This document shows positions 50,128 through 61,114 of a stretch of DNA of 64,000 nucleotides, piece by piece. Source of the stretch: Vibrio maerlii (GTDB taxonomy: Bacteria > Pseudomonadota > Gammaproteobacteria > Enterobacterales > Vibrionaceae). The DNA lies in NCBI RefSeq assembly GCF_003415655.1, contig NZ_QRHC01000003.1, positions 550,600 through 614,599 on the forward strand, read 5' to 3'. Each line of letters opens with the position of its first letter. Within the stretch, counting starts at the first letter, position 1. A model generated the notes under the pieces. It did not search any database. It was not told the DNA's origin and was given only the letters and a program-made list of their open reading frames with translations. The translations under genes and the position numbers were made by a program.

Positions 50128-51561
50128 TTACTTCTTGTCGTTGTTATCCCAAATACCATCTTCAAGTTGAGATTTAAGCTCTGGGTAATCGTTCGCATCA
50201 AAAGTCGGCACCTTGCCTGCTTTCAGCTGCGCATTGTAGTCTTTTGCTAGCTTGATAACGATACCTGATAGAAGCAGGATTGCCACTAAGTTAACGATAG
50301 CCATCAGACCCATAGATACGTCAGCTAGAGACCACACTACTGGTAATGAAGCCATTGAACCAAACATAACCATACCAAGAACAATCACACGGAAGATGCC
50401 AAGGCCAGCTTTGTGGTTGTGCTCTAAGAAGATTAGGTTCGTTTCCGCGTAAGAGTAGTTCGCAATGATCGATGTGAATGCAAAGAAGAAGATTGCAACC
50501 GCAACGAAGATACCACCCCATTCACCAACCTGAGTACTTAGTGCGCGCTGTGTTAGCTCGATACCTGTTACCGCTGTCTCAGCACCAACGTACTCTCCAG
50601 ACATCAGGATAATCGCAACCGTAGCTGAACAGATAACGATAGTATCTGTAAATACACCTAACATTTGTACGTAACCTTGAGAAGCAGGGTGCGGCGGGTA
50701 AGGTGTTGCTGATGCTGCTGCGTTTGGCGCAGAACCCATACCAGCTTCGTTCGAGAATAGACCACGCTTAATACCGTTAATCATCGCTTGAGCAATTGCG
50801 TAGCCTAGGCCACCTGCAGCCGCTTCTTGTAGGCCGAATGCGCTCTTGAAGATTAGCGACAGCACGCCTGGTAGCTTGTCTAGGTTAGTTAGCATGATAA
50901 ACAGAGCTAGCGCTAAGTAAGCAAGTGCCATTACTGGAACAATTAGCTCAGCAGTACGAGCGATACGCTTGATACCACCGAAGATAACAACTGCTGACAA
51001 TACAACGATAGCAATACCAACATACATTTCGTCTAGGCCAAATGCCGTCTTCATTGCGCCAGCGATTGAGTTTGCTTGTACTGCGTTAAACACTAGACCA
51101 AACGCGATGATCAGGAAGATAGAGAATAGAACCCCCATCCAACGCATACCCAGGCCTTTTTCCATGTAGTATGCCGGGCCACCACGGTAGTTACCGTCAT
51201 CATCTTTCGTTTTGTATAGTTGTGCTAGCGTACTTTCAGCAAATGATGTTGCCATACCCAGCATTGCGATTAACCACATCCAGAAGATAGCACCTGGGCC
51301 ACCTGCCGTTAGTGCTACCGCCACACCCGCCATGTTACCTGTACCTACACGAGCAGCAAGACTAGTACAAAGTGCTTGGAAAGAAGAAATACCAGCGCTG
51401 TCTGCTTTTCGGCTGTTCTTAAGAACCGAGAACATGTGGCCAAAGTGGCGGAATTGAATGAAGCCTAGGCGTACGGTGAAGTAGATACCAACACCAACTA
51501 GAAGATAAACAAGAATCGATCCCCAAAGTAGATCGTTCATTAAGTTAATTAGATCTGTCAC
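50128..51561 (-). CDS. Alanine/glycine:sodium symporter (AGCS family)
   Basis: A 477-residue inner-membrane transporter with about eleven helices. Family signatures are ARVGTGNMAGVAVALTAGGPG-like residues near 70 (seen as RVGTGNMAGVA) and GLFSNEAGMGSAPNAAA near 265. It imports alanine or glycine with Na+. Start at GTG 51561 with GAGGTT nine bases upstream. It is preceded by a long gene-poor stretch. Confidence 0.94.
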   Translation of the reverse strand: MTDLINLMNDLLWGSILVYLLVGVGIYFTVRLGFIQFRHFGHMFSVLKNSRKADSAGISSFQALCTSLAARVGTGNMAGVAVALTAGGPGAIFWMWLIAMLGMATSFAESTLAQLYKTKDDDGNYRGGPAYYMEKGLGMRWMGVLFSIFLIIAFGLVFNAVQANSIAGAMKTAFGLDEMYVGIAIVVLSAVVIFGGIKRIARTAELIVPVMALAYLALALFIMLTNLDKLPGVLSLIFKSAFGLQEAAAGGLGYAIAQAMINGIKRGLFSNEAGMGSAPNAAASATPYPPHPASQGYVQMLGVFTDTIVICSATVAIILMSGEYVGAETAVTGIELTQRALSTQVGEWGGIFVAVAIFFFAFTSIIANYSYAETNLIFLEHNHKAGLGIFRVIVLGMVMFGSMASLPVVWSLADVSMGLMAIVNLVAILLLSGIVIKLAKDYNAQLKAGKVPTFDANDYPELKSQLEDGIWDNNDKK

Positions 51562-52298
51562 GATAACCTCTCATAGAGTTTTAGCTGACCCGCAGTTGTG
51601 CATGCTCCACACTTCACACCGCCAAAATCATTTCAGCAACGTATTATTAAATTTGTATATGAAGTGTAGGTCGTAAATCCTACTGAACGATAGAATTTAC
51701 AAATCAGTGATTTTTTGACGCGGCGGATAATGCGCTCGAAGAAGTAAAAAATCAATATGCAACCAATTAAATAAAACTGTAAATATCACCAAATAAAAAC
51801 ATCGCATTTACATAATTTAGAAGTTTAAGCCTCATAATTATCTACAATTGTAATTGATTGAAACATGATTATTTGTAGCGCGATAGGTTTGTGCTTCTAA
51901 TATAAAAAAGTCCCTTTAGCCTTTAAGCTTCAATGCTTGCCTAAGTTCACCTCGTACCTGTAAAGTCAAAAACCCATCAGTGATCGAAAATAAGACGATT
52001 TGGCGACTTATCGCATTACGCAATCGTTCATCCACACTCTTTTAACAAACTGATGCAACGACAAAAAAACCACGTTAATAGTTTGTTTGACTACTTTTTA
52101 ACCATAACTCTGGTAAAAAAAGTGTGATTCGCTCCTTAGTTTGACCTCAAAATGTCATCTGGAAGAAACAATTGAGAAATAAATCACCGCTAATATGACC
52201 CTAAATATGCTCTACTGGCTCAGCTCAATAAGTTTCAATAAAAGCTGGCTTGAAGGGCATGACAAATAGGCTTAACACGTTTTGGCAAGGGGCTGCTT
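51562..52298. other. Long gene-poor intergenic region
   Basis: This 737-bp region between the AGCS symporter and the DUF3545 gene has no convincing open frame on either strand. It is AT-rich in its first half (51650-51880). A small hairpin (GTAGG-TCGTAAAT-CCTAC) lies near 51667. It should hold two divergent promoters and may hold a small RNA, but I cannot define one. Confidence 0.45.
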
Positions 52299-52478
52299 AT
52301 GGAAGGCTTTCAACTTGATAGTGTAATGGAAATGGATGTTCCTCAATCACGTTCCACTCGTTCTAAACCCACAAAAAGAAAATGGCGAGAGATAGAGGCG
52401 ATCAAAGACCGCCAACGTCTTCAAAAAGAGCTTAAAGACCTAGGGGTAGAGTTCGAGCTAGAAGAAATCAATATCTGA
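52299..52478 (+). CDS. DUF3545 family small protein
   Basis: A 59-residue frame from ATG 52299 to TGA reads MEGFQLDSVMEMDVPQ, then a basic middle (SRSTRSKPTKRKWREIEAI) and an acidic end (LKDLGVEFELEEINI). This matches my memory of DUF3545, a short protein found across Vibrionaceae with no known role. The KRKWREIEAIKDRQRLQKEL part is helical and amphipathic, as in nucleic-acid or protein-binding helices. An AAGG (52287-52290) lies about nine bases upstream, and a strong terminator follows. Confidence 0.85.
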   Translation: MEGFQLDSVMEMDVPQSRSTRSKPTKRKWREIEAIKDRQRLQKELKDLGVEFELEEINI

Positions 52479-52490
52479 CATTCCTTTAAA

Positions 52491-52520
52491 TAGAAAGACG
52501 CCTACTAGGCGTCTTTCTTC
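52491..52520. terminator. Terminator after the DUF3545 gene
   Basis: GAAAGACGCC-TACTA-GGCGTCTTTC followed by TTC; its left arm is preceded by A/T bases, so it may also serve the convergent hemerythrin gene. Confidence 0.85.
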
Positions 52521-52561
52521 TATCTATATACTTGCACAGCTTCAATTAAATCTTGTGGGTT

Positions 52562-53113
52562 CTACACGCACTCTCTTTCGTTCTGTTTTACTCTATCAGC
52601 AAGCTGCTTGTATTGGTCTGCAATGGTATCGCCGAATACAGGGTCATCTTCTGTGACCTCCCACATCGCTTCGACATTTTTCCAATCTTCAGTGGTAAAG
52701 GCTGTTTTAATCAAAGGAAGGACGTTCTTTTCTTCCATATCAAGGTGCTGCTTCTGTTCAACAATGAAATGCTCGAGACGCTCAACGAACACCTCTTTAG
52801 GAACCACAGCGTCTTGCAAGATCATCTCAACGATATCGAGAAAATCATGCGTATTCTTAGATAGCTCGACATGCTGCAGTTCTAGGTTTTCGATATCCTG
52901 TTGGTCACCATAATGGTCAATAAAGTAGCGATAAAGAATATCTTCTTTAGGGTGATGCACTTTCTCAGAATGGTTGCCCAAGTAGTCTACAATCTCTTTG
53001 ACTAAGCTGTAGTTAATCGTCTTTTCGTTGTTGAGTTGAGCTAGTTTACTTTTAAGAATAGCTAACAGTCGTACCATATAGCCATGCTCTCGCTTAATCC
53101 TTTCAATCATCAT
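52562..53113 (-). CDS. Hemerythrin HHE domain protein
   Basis: A 183-residue all-helical protein. Candidate di-iron ligands are seen in order: REHGY near 8, HSEKVHHPKED near 47, LQHVELSKNTHDF near 78, and EQKQHLDMEEKNVLP near 122. Such proteins bind O2 or NO or store iron. Start set at ATG 53113 because AAGGAG lies seven bases upstream; a GTG at 53131 would add six residues. An inverted repeat CACTTA/TAAGTG lies at 53129-53147 just before the gene. It is transcribed in the same direction as ung and nfo but 148 bp apart. Confidence 0.88.
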   Translation of the reverse strand: MMIERIKREHGYMVRLLAILKSKLAQLNNEKTINYSLVKEIVDYLGNHSEKVHHPKEDILYRYFIDHYGDQQDIENLELQHVELSKNTHDFLDIVEMILQDAVVPKEVFVERLEHFIVEQKQHLDMEEKNVLPLIKTAFTTEDWKNVEAMWEVTEDDPVFGDTIADQYKQLADRVKQNERECV

Positions 53114-53279
53114 GACATCACTCCTTATCACTTACTTTTTATAAGTGTATAGAAACAGTTTAGTTGATGCTTTGATGACGGTCGAAATTTAAGCACCTCA
53201 CCCCAATTGGTGAAACTATGGCTATAGAGTTACCGCTTTAACGACTACAGTTATCGCTCTACTATATAGCCATATAGCG

Positions 53280-53948
53280 TTACACCTGCCAGTTGATAGC
53301 AGAATGTCCTTGTTCAATAAGGAACTGATTGGCTTGTGAGAAGTGTTTGCAGCCAAAGAAGCCACGGCGCGCAGACAAGGGAGATGGGTGGACCGTTTTT
53401 AAGACACAGTGATGATTCTCATCGATGTCTTTCCCCTTCTTCTGAGCGTGTGCGCCCCAAAGTAAAAAGACAATAGGCTGCTTTTGTTGGCTAAGGGTCT
53501 TAATCACCACGTCCGTAAAGGTTTCCCAACCAAATTTAGCGTGAGAATGAGCACTTCCCTCTTCAACCGTCAATACAGTATTAAGAAGCAACACTCCCTG
53601 TTCTGCCCAACTCTGAAGGTACCCATGCTTAGGAAGCTCAAATCCTTCAATATCTTCAGCAAGCTCTTTGTACATATTGCGTAAAGACGGCGGTATTTTT
53701 ACTCCTGGATGCACTGAGAAACTCAGCCCATGAGCCTGCCCCGCCCCGTGGTATGGGTCTTGTCCAATAATAACAACCTTTACTTGATCCAACGGCGTGG
53801 CTTCAAATGCACTGTAGATATCTTCAGGTTGAGGGAAGACCTTAACGCCGGCTTTGCGACGAGACTCAATCTTGCTCTCCATTTCAACGAAGTAAGGTTC
53901 TGCTTTCTCTTGCTCTATTAAAGCTTGCCAGTTATTCAGTGGTTTCAC
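53280..53948 (-). CDS. ung: Uracil-DNA glycosylase
   Basis: Removes uracil from DNA to start base excision repair. Water-activating loop [18 protein letters not shown] near 60-77 with catalytic Asp, and the [18 protein letters not shown] leucine/minor-groove loop near 185-202. Length 222. Starts at GTG 53948 with AGGAG eight bases upstream, five bases after nfo: a repair operon. Confidence 0.97.
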   Translation of the reverse strand: MKPLNNWQALIEQEKAEPYFVEMESKIESRRKAGVKVFPQPEDIYSAFEATPLDQVKVVIIGQDPYHGAGQAHGLSFSVHPGVKIPPSLRNMYKELAEDIEGFELPKHGYLQSWAEQGVLLLNTVLTVEEGSAHSHAKFGWETFTDVVIKTLSQQKQPIVFLLWGAHAQKKGKDIDENHHCVLKTVHPSPLSARRGFFGCKHFSQANQFLIEQGHSAINWQV

Positions 53949-53953
53949 ATTCT

Positions 53954-54841
53954 TTACTCCTGCTCTAATGCTAAGAGGTGATGTTGACGCATCCAGTGAA
54001 TTTCATCTTTCCATTTATCAGGGTCAATCGTCTCGAGAACCAATGGCATACCATCAAAGCGAGGATCTCTCGAGATGTACTCAAAACAATCCCAACCTAT
54101 CTCTCCACTTCCCAACGAATGATGTCGATCGACACGTGAACCCAGTTCTACTTTAGAGTCGTTAATATGCATCGCTCGTAGGTATTGCATTCCAACTACA
54201 CGATCAAATTCAGCAAATGTTTCTTCGCACGCTTGCATTGAACTCAAGTCATAGCCCGCCGCAAAGGTGTGGCAGGTATCAATACACACCCCGACTCTCG
54301 ATTTGTCTTCAACTTGCTCGATAATGGCAGCGATATGTTCAAAGCGCCAACCTAAGTTAGAGCCCTGCCCAGCTGTGTTTTCAATAACGGCGATAACCTT
54401 GGGCACGGCTTGATGAGCTATGTTAATAGACTCTGCAATTCTCGATAAACACTCGTCCTCAGCAATTTTCTTCAGATGGCTTCCAGGATGAAAGTTCAAT
54501 AGGGTTAACCCAAGTTGCTCACAGCGCTTCATCTCATCAATAAATGCAGCACGAGATTTCTCGAGCTTTTCTTCTTCTGGTGCACCAAGATTAATCAGAT
54601 AGGAATCATGAGGTAGAATCTGGTCACTCGAAAATCCCAACATTTGACAGTTAGCTTTAAACGCTCGGATTGTTTTCTCTTCTAAAGGCTTCGCATTCCA
54701 TTGACGTTGGTTCTTGGTGAACAAGGCAAACGCATTGGCGCCGATTTCTCTTGCACGCATCGGCGCCTGATCAACCCCACCAGCGGCTGAAACATGAGCC
54801 CCTAAAAATTTGTTGCCATACATCTTTTTATTGTTTGTCAT
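53954..54841 (-). CDS. nfo: Endonuclease IV (AP endonuclease)
   Basis: Zinc-dependent TIM-barrel enzyme that cuts DNA at abasic sites, the step that follows Ung. Metal-site motifs: [10 protein letters not shown] near 13, NFHPGSH near 110, [12 protein letters not shown] near 147, [13 protein letters not shown] near 180 and [20 protein letters not shown] near 220. Length 295. The start codon (54841 or 54823) is not fixed by a ribosome binding site. Confidence 0.96.
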   Translation of the reverse strand: MTNNKKMYGNKFLGAHVSAAGGVDQAPMRAREIGANAFALFTKNQRQWNAKPLEEKTIRAFKANCQMLGFSSDQILPHDSYLINLGAPEEEKLEKSRAAFIDEMKRCEQLGLTLLNFHPGSHLKKIAEDECLSRIAESINIAHQAVPKVIAVIENTAGQGSNLGWRFEHIAAIIEQVEDKSRVGVCIDTCHTFAAGYDLSSMQACEETFAEFDRVVGMQYLRAMHINDSKVELGSRVDRHHSLGSGEIGWDCFEYISRDPRFDGMPLVLETIDPDKWKDEIHWMRQHHLLALEQE

Positions 54842-55164
54842 TTAATCACTTTCGACTTTCAAAATACTCTGCTAACACCTTGAAACTAGGTAAGCAGAAA
54901 CAAGAACAAAAACCATTTTGTAGTAAAATTACAACAAAAGCGGCGTTAAACTATTTTTTAATGATTAAAATATTATGTTACACGCCTGTTTTTAATAGTT
55001 TTATTGATATAGAACAAAAAATTAACCTCACTATAAATAATGTTTTTTGTTGATTTTTGACTTAAATCAATATTATTATAACCACATTGAGGTATACATT
55101 ACTCAGCTCAACAAAAATTGAAAATTAACACCAAATATCCACTAAAGTGGAATAGGAGAAAGTA
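54842..55164. other. Gap between nfo and grcA
   Basis: A 323-bp AT-rich region with the divergent promoters. An FNR-like box lies at 55057 and AGGAG precedes the grcA start. No gene is seen. Confidence 0.5.
55057..55070. promoter_or_regulatory. FNR-like site upstream of grcA
   Basis: TTGACTTAAATCAA matches the FNR consensus TTGAT-N4-ATCAA at nine of ten positions, about 95 bp upstream of the start. E. coli grcA (yfiD) is a well-known FNR/ArcA-activated gene. Confidence 0.75.
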
Positions 55165-55542
55165 ATGATTCAAGGTATTCAAATTACTAAAGCTGCAAAC
55201 GACGACCTACTAAACTCTATCTGGCTACTGGATACAGAAAAGAACGAAGCTCGTTGTGTTGCTGCAACTGCTGGTTACGAAGCAGACCAAGTTGTTGCTG
55301 CTGCAGACCTAGGTGAGTACGAAAGCCGTGAGGTTGCTATCGAAGCTGCGCCAAAAATCGAAGGTGGCCAACACCTAAACGTTAACGTTCTGAAGCGTGA
55401 AACTCTAGAAGACGCAGTTGCGAACCCAGAGAACTACCCACAGCTAACTATCCGCGTATCTGGCTACGCTGTACGTTTCAACTCTCTAACACAAGAGCAG
55501 CAACGCGACGTTATCGCTCGTACATTCACTGAATCTCTATAA
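55165..55542 (+). CDS. grcA: Autonomous glycyl radical cofactor GrcA
   Basis: A 125-residue stand-alone glycyl radical domain that replaces the oxygen-damaged C-terminus of pyruvate formate-lyase. The radical site is Gly100 in [18 protein letters not shown] lies seven bases upstream. The codon choice is strongly biased (Leu CTA, Gly GGT), consistent with high expression. Confidence 0.98.
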   Translation: MIQGIQITKAANDDLLNSIWLLDTEKNEARCVAATAGYEADQVVAAADLGEYESREVAIEAAPKIEGGQHLNVNVLKRETLEDAVANPENYPQLTIRVSGYAVRFNSLTQEQQRDVIARTFTESL

Positions 55543-55570
55543 TTTTAGAGACGAAGTACAAAATTTAAAG

Positions 55571-55600
55571 AGCTTGGTTAGCGATAACCAAGCTTTTTTT
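55571..55600 (+). terminator. Terminator of grcA
   Basis: AGCTTGGTTA-GCGA-TAACCAAGCT followed by six T residues. Confidence 0.92.
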
Positions 55601-55619
55601 ATGTCCGAAGACCGTCCCT

Positions 55620-56279
55620 TTATGGTGCATTTCTTTGGGAAGGGTCCTTACTAAACACCTTAGCTTTCTTCGTCGGATCTTGCCTTTCTCTTTGCAGAGC
55701 TGCTCCCTGTGCCCACCATAACAGCTGATGTAATGTGCGATTCATATACTCATCCCATTCACTCTGTTCACTAGCATTAACAACAAAGCCATTCTCATCC
55801 AGTACTTGCGCAGCTTTTGGTAAATGAATCATTGCCGATACAGGTAAACAGCCAAGTTCAGATAAGAAAGTACGCATATTGACCGCAGCTCTTGCTCCTC
55901 CCCACTGTCCGGCAGAGTATGTCACTATCGCACTCGGTTTGTACGAAAAACGAGAGCTTCCAAAATGATTGAGCAGGTTTGCCAATGCTGGACTCATGGA
56001 GTGGTTATACTCTGGGCTGACCATAATATAGCCGTCAGCATCTTGAATTTTCTTCGCTAATGATTCCATTTGATTCGGCACTTGAGAGCGTCTATAGGCA
56101 AACTCCGGTTTGAATATATCGCCGAAGTCATACTCTAATGGATCAATGAGTTCCACAGTATGCTGTGGGTAGCTTTGTTCTAGCAATCGAACACAGGCCC
56201 TACTCACTCTCATCCCAATTCTGGCAGGCTTGGGCGGCGTACTCTCTCGAACTGAACCCAAAAAAACTAAAAAGTACAT
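55620..56279 (-). CDS. NADPH-dependent FMN reductase family protein
   Basis: A flavodoxin-fold protein of about 219 residues: FLGSVRES near 5 (phosphate loop), SPEYNHSMSPALANLLNHFG near 89 (the family SPEYN motif), and YSAGQWGGARAAVNMRTFLSELG near 120. It probably reduces flavins, quinones or azo compounds with NADPH. Start taken at ATG 56279 with AAGG eight bases upstream; a GTG at 56288 adds three residues. It lies 75-80 bp downstream of thrC, past a terminator, so is likely a separate unit. Confidence 0.9.
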   Translation of the reverse strand: MYFLVFLGSVRESTPPKPARIGMRVSRACVRLLEQSYPQHTVELIDPLEYDFGDIFKPEFAYRRSQVPNQMESLAKKIQDADGYIMVSPEYNHSMSPALANLLNHFGSSRFSYKPSAIVTYSAGQWGGARAAVNMRTFLSELGCLPVSAMIHLPKAAQVLDENGFVVNASEQSEWDEYMNRTLHQLLWWAQGAALQRERQDPTKKAKVFSKDPSQRNAP

Positions 56280-56306
56280 TTCACTCACCTTAGAGTCTAA
56301 TCAAAA

Positions 56307-56337
56307 CAAAAAAGGTGAATGCGACAGCATTCACCTT
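56307..56337 (-). terminator. Terminator of the thr operon
   Basis: AAGGTGAATGC-TGTC-GCATTCACCTT on the minus strand followed by TTTTGTTTTG, 25 bp past thrC. Confidence 0.92.
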
Positions 56338-56362
56338 CCTCAGTTTAAATATTCAACCTGAT

Positions 56363-57643
56363 TTACTGAACTCGACGCAGCACCGCTTTTAGAGCCTCAA
56401 AGTCGTTAGCAAGGTCTTCCGATAACAGTTCCATAACAGCGTGTTTCGCAAGTGGACCTGGAAGTTCGATATCTGATTCTAGGATTTCATCAACGACTTC
56501 TTTGAACTTCGCAGGGTGCGCGGTACACAAGAAGATACCTGTTTCACCTTCTTGCAACTGTTCATCAAGAAGACGATAGGCAATCGCACCGTGTGGTTCA
56601 CATAGGTAACCTTGTGCATTAAGAGCTTTCACGGATTCCGCGCTCTCAGCATCGGATACCTTACCTTTACCTAAAGTATCTAATCCCCAGCCTTTAATAC
56701 GACAAAGCTCTTCGATTCTCGGCCAGTTGTTCGGCTGGCTAACATCCATTGCGTTTGATGTCGTCGCTACCGTTGGCTTTGGATCCCACTCACCGGTTTC
56801 TAGGTAACGAGGTACCGTGTCATTCTCATTGGTTGCAGCAATAAAGCGTTTAACCGGCAGACCCAGTGCTTTTGCTAATAGACCGGCAGTCAGGTTGCCA
56901 AAGTTACCACTCGGTACAGAGATAACTAGCTCTTCTCGCTGTGCTTTTGTTAGCTGAGAGGCTGCTTCAAAGTAGTAACAGATCTGCGCCATTAGGCGGC
57001 TAATGTTGATTGAGTTTGCAGAGTTTAGACCAATCTCTTCGCGCAGAGCTGCGTCATCAAATGCTTGCTTCACCAGCGCCTGACACGCATCAAAATCACC
57101 ATCGATAGCAACCGTATGAATATTTTTACCTAGCGTACAGAATAGTTTTTCTTGCAGTGGACTAATCTTCCCTTTCGGGTAAAGGATCACAACATTGATG
57201 TCTTCCATGCCATAGAACGCATGTGCTACAGCTGCACCAGTGTCACCAGATGTCGCGGTTAGAATCGTGATCTTGCCGCCATCCGAAACCGCCGCCAAAG
57301 ACTGAGCCATAAAGCGACCACCGAAGTCTTTGAATGCTAATGTTGGGCCATGAAAAAGCTCAAGTGCGTAAACACCTTCTTTAACTTGATTAATAGGTGC
57401 AGGGAACTGGAATGCTGCATCAACCAGTGCGTTCACTTGTTCTTTTGGTAGTTCATCACCAATTAGGGCAGACAAAATCTTAGTACTACGAGAAACAAAG
57501 TCTTCCTCAAGTAGTGCATCGATATCATCAAACTTTGGCAATTCTGATGGGAAAAATAGACCCTGGTTACGACCAAGACCTTGGCGAACAGCTTGTCCAA
57601 AGCTTACTTGTTCGTCATTTTCTTTGATATTGTACAGCTTCAT
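56363..57643 (-). CDS. thrC: Threonine synthase
   Basis: PLP enzyme that makes threonine from phosphohomoserine. The PLP lysine is in [18 protein letters not shown] near 98-115 (Lys in AFKDFG), and the phosphate-binding loop is [10 protein letters not shown] near 242. Length 426. It overlaps thrB by 4 bp (ATGA), so the two are translationally coupled. Confidence 0.98.
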   Translation of the reverse strand: MKLYNIKENDEQVSFGQAVRQGLGRNQGLFFPSELPKFDDIDALLEEDFVSRSTKILSALIGDELPKEQVNALVDAAFQFPAPINQVKEGVYALELFHGPTLAFKDFGGRFMAQSLAAVSDGGKITILTATSGDTGAAVAHAFYGMEDINVVILYPKGKISPLQEKLFCTLGKNIHTVAIDGDFDACQALVKQAFDDAALREEIGLNSANSINISRLMAQICYYFEAASQLTKAQREELVISVPSGNFGNLTAGLLAKALGLPVKRFIAATNENDTVPRYLETGEWDPKPTVATTSNAMDVSQPNNWPRIEELCRIKGWGLDTLGKGKVSDAESAESVKALNAQGYLCEPHGAIAYRLLDEQLQEGETGIFLCTAHPAKFKEVVDEILESDIELPGPLAKHAVMELLSEDLANDFEALKAVLRRVQ

Positions 57644-58596
57644 AGCTTACTTCCTGTTACTTTTGAGCCCTGTTTGTTCAGACGACAAACATGGACGAAT
57701 CCTTCTTCATTTTGAACATAATTTTGTTCTAGCCATTTAGCTACGCGTTCAGCCACGTCTTTCTCTTTACAGATACTAAACAGAGTTGGACCACTGCCAG
57801 AGATACCCGTTGCAAGAGCACCCGCTGTAGCAGCATATTGGCGAGCTTGCTTGAAGCCTGGCAATAGTTTTTCACGGTATGGTTCCGCGATAACGTCTTT
57901 GATCATCTTCGCGGCTAACTCTGGTTGGTTAGAGTGGCATGCGTGAACAAAGCCTGCTAAGTGACGGCCATGAGCAATAATATCTTGTCTGCGATACTGA
58001 GATGGTAGGATCTCTCGCGCCTCTGCAGTCGATACCTTGATGCCTGGATACGCCATTACCCAGTACCAATCGTCAAAGCTTGGTACTTCCTGGCTAATGA
58101 TGTCGAGCTCTTCAACCATCAGCTGCACACCACCTAGGTAACAAGGTGCCACATTATCATAGTGAACACCACCGGAGATCTTACCTTCCATCTCCCCCAT
58201 CAAAGCCAGAAGTTCCGTCTCGTTGAGTGGTTGATCATGGAAACGGTTTAACGCATCTAGTGCCGCGACAATGGAGCAAGCGCTTGAACCTAGACCCGAG
58301 CCGATAGGCATATTCTTCTCGAGTGTCATAGCGACGGGTTTTACAACCAGCCCTTTCTTATCCAGTTCGCGAGAGAACACCTGCCAGCAATCATAAACAA
58401 TGTTCTCTTTAGTCTCTGCCGGTAGCTTATCAACAAAGCGACCAGCCGTGGTAAGTGTAAATGCTTCATCACCCGATGCCACTAAAACACGGTCACCCAA
58501 TAAGGTTCCATCAACCGGTGAAACCGCTGCACCAAGTACATCAAAACCAACACTTACGTTACCGATTGATGCTGGTGCATAAACGACAACATCCAT
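57640..58596 (-). CDS. thrB: Homoserine kinase
   Basis: GHMP kinase that phosphorylates homoserine. ATP loop [20 protein letters not shown] near 85-104 and C-terminal [12 protein letters not shown] near 262. Start at ATG 58596 gives 318 residues and the family start [19 protein letters not shown], preceded by GAAGG. An ATG at 58611, one base after the thrA stop, would add five residues and cannot be ruled out. Confidence 0.97.
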   Translation of the reverse strand: MDVVVYAPASIGNVSVGFDVLGAAVSPVDGTLLGDRVLVASGDEAFTLTTAGRFVDKLPAETKENIVYDCWQVFSRELDKKGLVVKPVAMTLEKNMPIGSGLGSSACSIVAALDALNRFHDQPLNETELLALMGEMEGKISGGVHYDNVAPCYLGGVQLMVEELDIISQEVPSFDDWYWVMAYPGIKVSTAEAREILPSQYRRQDIIAHGRHLAGFVHACHSNQPELAAKMIKDVIAEPYREKLLPGFKQARQYAATAGALATGISGSGPTLFSICKEKDVAERVAKWLEQNYVQNEEGFVHVCRLNKQGSKVTGSKL

Positions 58597-58612
58597 ATTA
58601 CCTTCGCTCATA

Positions 58613-61072
58613 TTACATCCCTAGCTTCCAGCCTAAAGTACGCATCACATCAGAGAATACACCTGCTGCCGTTACCTCAGTACCAGCACCATACCCACGA
58701 AGAACCAGTGGGATCGGTTGGTAGTAGCGGCTGTAGAATGCTAATGCGTTCTCACCATCTTTGATCTTGAACATTGGGTCATTGCCATCAACGGCAGCAA
58801 TTCGCACCTTGCACTTGCCGTCGGCGATTTCACCGACATAGCGGAGCACTTTGCCCTCTTCTGCAGCATTCGCACACTGTTCACGGAAATAAGCATCCGC
58901 TTCAGGAAGGCGAGCCATAAACTCTTCAACCGAACCTGAATCATCAAAGCCAGGTGGTAGAGCTTGGTCAACTTCAACATCTTCAAGTTCGAGCATCATG
59001 CCAGCCTCACGCGCCAGGATTAGAAGCTTACGCGCGACATCCATACCAGATAGGTCATCACGAGGGTCTGGCTCCGTGAAACCATTTTCTTTAGCAATGT
59101 TAGTTGCTTCGCTTAACGTCATACCTTCATCAAGCTTGCCGAAGATGTAAGACAAAGAGCCAGACAAGATGCCATTGAAGCGCTCAAGCTCATCACCTGC
59201 AGCAATAAGGTTTTGTAGATTTTCGATTACCGGTAGACCTGCACCAACCGTAGTTTCATACATCAACTTACGACGAGAGCGACGAGACACTTCTCGTAGC
59301 TGATGGTAGTACGCCATGCTCGAGGTGTTTGCTTTCTTGTTTGGCGTCACAACGTGGAAGCCTGCGGCTAAGAAATCTGCATATTGATTGGCGATATCTT
59401 CACTAGAAGTACAGTCAACTAGAACAGGGTTGATAATATGGTTGCGAGAAACAAGCGCACTTAAAGAGGCAACGCTAAAGCGCTCAGATGCATCTTTCAT
59501 TCGGTCACGCCAGCTCTCCAGAGGAAGACCCTCACCATCCAATAGCAGGCCTTTACTGTTTGCTAGGCCACACACACGAATAATGATGCCTTTCTCTTTC
59601 AATTTTGCTTGCTGACGCTCAATTTGGTCCACCAGTTCACCACCAACGCCGCCAACACCGACAACAAACACATCAAGGAAGTGCTTGGAGTTAAATAGAT
59701 TTTCGTGACACGCCTTGATCGCTTCAGAGATCTTATCTTCAGGGATCACAGCAGAAATAGCACGCTCTGATGAGCCTTGGGCAATCGCAACGATGTTTAC
59801 GTTCACTTCAGCCAGTGATGAGAAGAATTGTGAAGCCACACCGCGCGAGGTACGCATACCGTCACCAACTAGCGTAACGATCGCGACGTTGTTTAAGAAT
59901 TCCACTGGCTCTAACAGGCCATCTTTTAATTCGAGCTCAAATGTTTCACTCAGGATAGCTTGTGCTTTGGGTTTGTCAGCCGCTTCAATACAAAAACTGA
60001 TACTGTATTCAGACGAAGATTGAGTGATGAGTACAATCGATACACCTGCAGTCGACATCGCACCAAATACACGGCTCGCCATGCCAACCATGCCCTTCAT
60101 GCCTGGGCCTGACACGTTAACCATAGTGAGGTCACTCAAGGTAGTGATCCCTTTGATTGCTAGGTTATCTTCACCAGTATCTTGACCGATTAATGTGCCT
60201 GCACCCTGTGGGTTAAAGCTGTTCTTGATAAGGCAAGGAATGTGGAACTGTGCGATCGGAGCAATGGTTTTAGGGTGAAGAACAGAAGCCCCGAAGTACG
60301 ACAGCTCCATAGCCTCTTGGTAGCTTAGCGATTTTAGAAGACGCGCGTCTTCAACAAGGCGAGGGTCACAGTTGTATACGCCATCCACGTCTGTCCAGAT
60401 TTCACAGCAATCTGCACGTAGACACGCTGCCAATACCGCTGCTGAATAATCAGAGCCATTACGACCTAGCGTAACGATCTCACCTTTCTCATTACCGGCA
60501 GTAAAGCCTGGCATGATGTTTACATGACCTTGTGGAAGTGGCGCATTGCGGAAGTTTTGCGTAGAGAGCTCAACATCAACCATCGCCTCTAAATGTGGAC
60601 CTTGTGCAAATAGATATTGAACTGGGTCAATAAGACTCGCAGGCTGACCTTTCGCCTCAAGAACAGCCTTCATTAGCTGGATAGAAATGCGCTCACCTTT
60701 ACTGATGATGCGTGCATTGACATTGTCTGGGCACATACCCAACAGTTGAATACCATCAACAAACTGGCGCAGCTGGCCAAGAGAGCTATCCACCTGCTGT
60801 TGGAAGCCTTCACCATTGATATTCGGGAGCACTTGTTGAATTTCGGCGTACAAAGAAGCAAATGAAGCTTCAAGCTCTGAAATCTGTAATTCCGCACCTT
60901 GATTCTTAAGCGCACATTCAATGATAGCAACTAGCTTATTGGTTGTTTTACCTGGCGCCGATAGTACAACGGCTACTTCTTCTTGCTGGGCATTATTAGC
61001 AATGATGTCACTCGCTCTCAAAAAGCGATCTGCATCAGCTAATGATGAACCTCCAAACTTTAAAACTCGCAT
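58613..61072 (-). CDS. thrA: Bifunctional aspartokinase I / homoserine dehydrogenase I
   Basis: First and third steps of threonine synthesis in one chain, feedback-inhibited by threonine. Aspartokinase domain (KFGGSS at 4-9, [20 protein letters not shown] near 205), two ACT regulatory domains near 310-460, then homoserine dehydrogenase ([14 protein letters not shown] near 470, TPNKKANT near 572, [12 protein letters not shown] near 635). Start at ATG 61072 with GGAGG six bases upstream (819 residues, E. coli 820); a TTG at 61084 is the spurious alternative. Confidence 0.98.
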   Translation of the reverse strand: MRVLKFGGSSLADADRFLRASDIIANNAQQEEVAVVLSAPGKTTNKLVAIIECALKNQGAELQISELEASFASLYAEIQQVLPNINGEGFQQQVDSSLGQLRQFVDGIQLLGMCPDNVNARIISKGERISIQLMKAVLEAKGQPASLIDPVQYLFAQGPHLEAMVDVELSTQNFRNAPLPQGHVNIMPGFTAGNEKGEIVTLGRNGSDYSAAVLAACLRADCCEIWTDVDGVYNCDPRLVEDARLLKSLSYQEAMELSYFGASVLHPKTIAPIAQFHIPCLIKNSFNPQGAGTLIGQDTGEDNLAIKGITTLSDLTMVNVSGPGMKGMVGMASRVFGAMSTAGVSIVLITQSSSEYSISFCIEAADKPKAQAILSETFELELKDGLLEPVEFLNNVAIVTLVGDGMRTSRGVASQFFSSLAEVNVNIVAIAQGSSERAISAVIPEDKISEAIKACHENLFNSKHFLDVFVVGVGGVGGELVDQIERQQAKLKEKGIIIRVCGLANSKGLLLDGEGLPLESWRDRMKDASERFSVASLSALVSRNHIINPVLVDCTSSEDIANQYADFLAAGFHVVTPNKKANTSSMAYYHQLREVSRRSRRKLMYETTVGAGLPVIENLQNLIAAGDELERFNGILSGSLSYIFGKLDEGMTLSEATNIAKENGFTEPDPRDDLSGMDVARKLLILAREAGMMLELEDVEVDQALPPGFDDSGSVEEFMARLPEADAYFREQCANAAEEGKVLRYVGEIADGKCKVRIAAVDGNDPMFKIKDGENALAFYSRYYQPIPLVLRGYGAGTEVTAAGVFSDVMRTLGWKLGM

Positions 61073-61114
61073 CCCTTCCTCCAAATTGAAAAATCGATAA
61101 GCTAAAAAATCGAT

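Noticed and set aside
53129..53147. NsrR site before the hemerythrin gene
   Set aside because: The inverted repeat CACTTA/TAAGTG has the wrong spacing and sequence for NsrR, unlike the site at aox.
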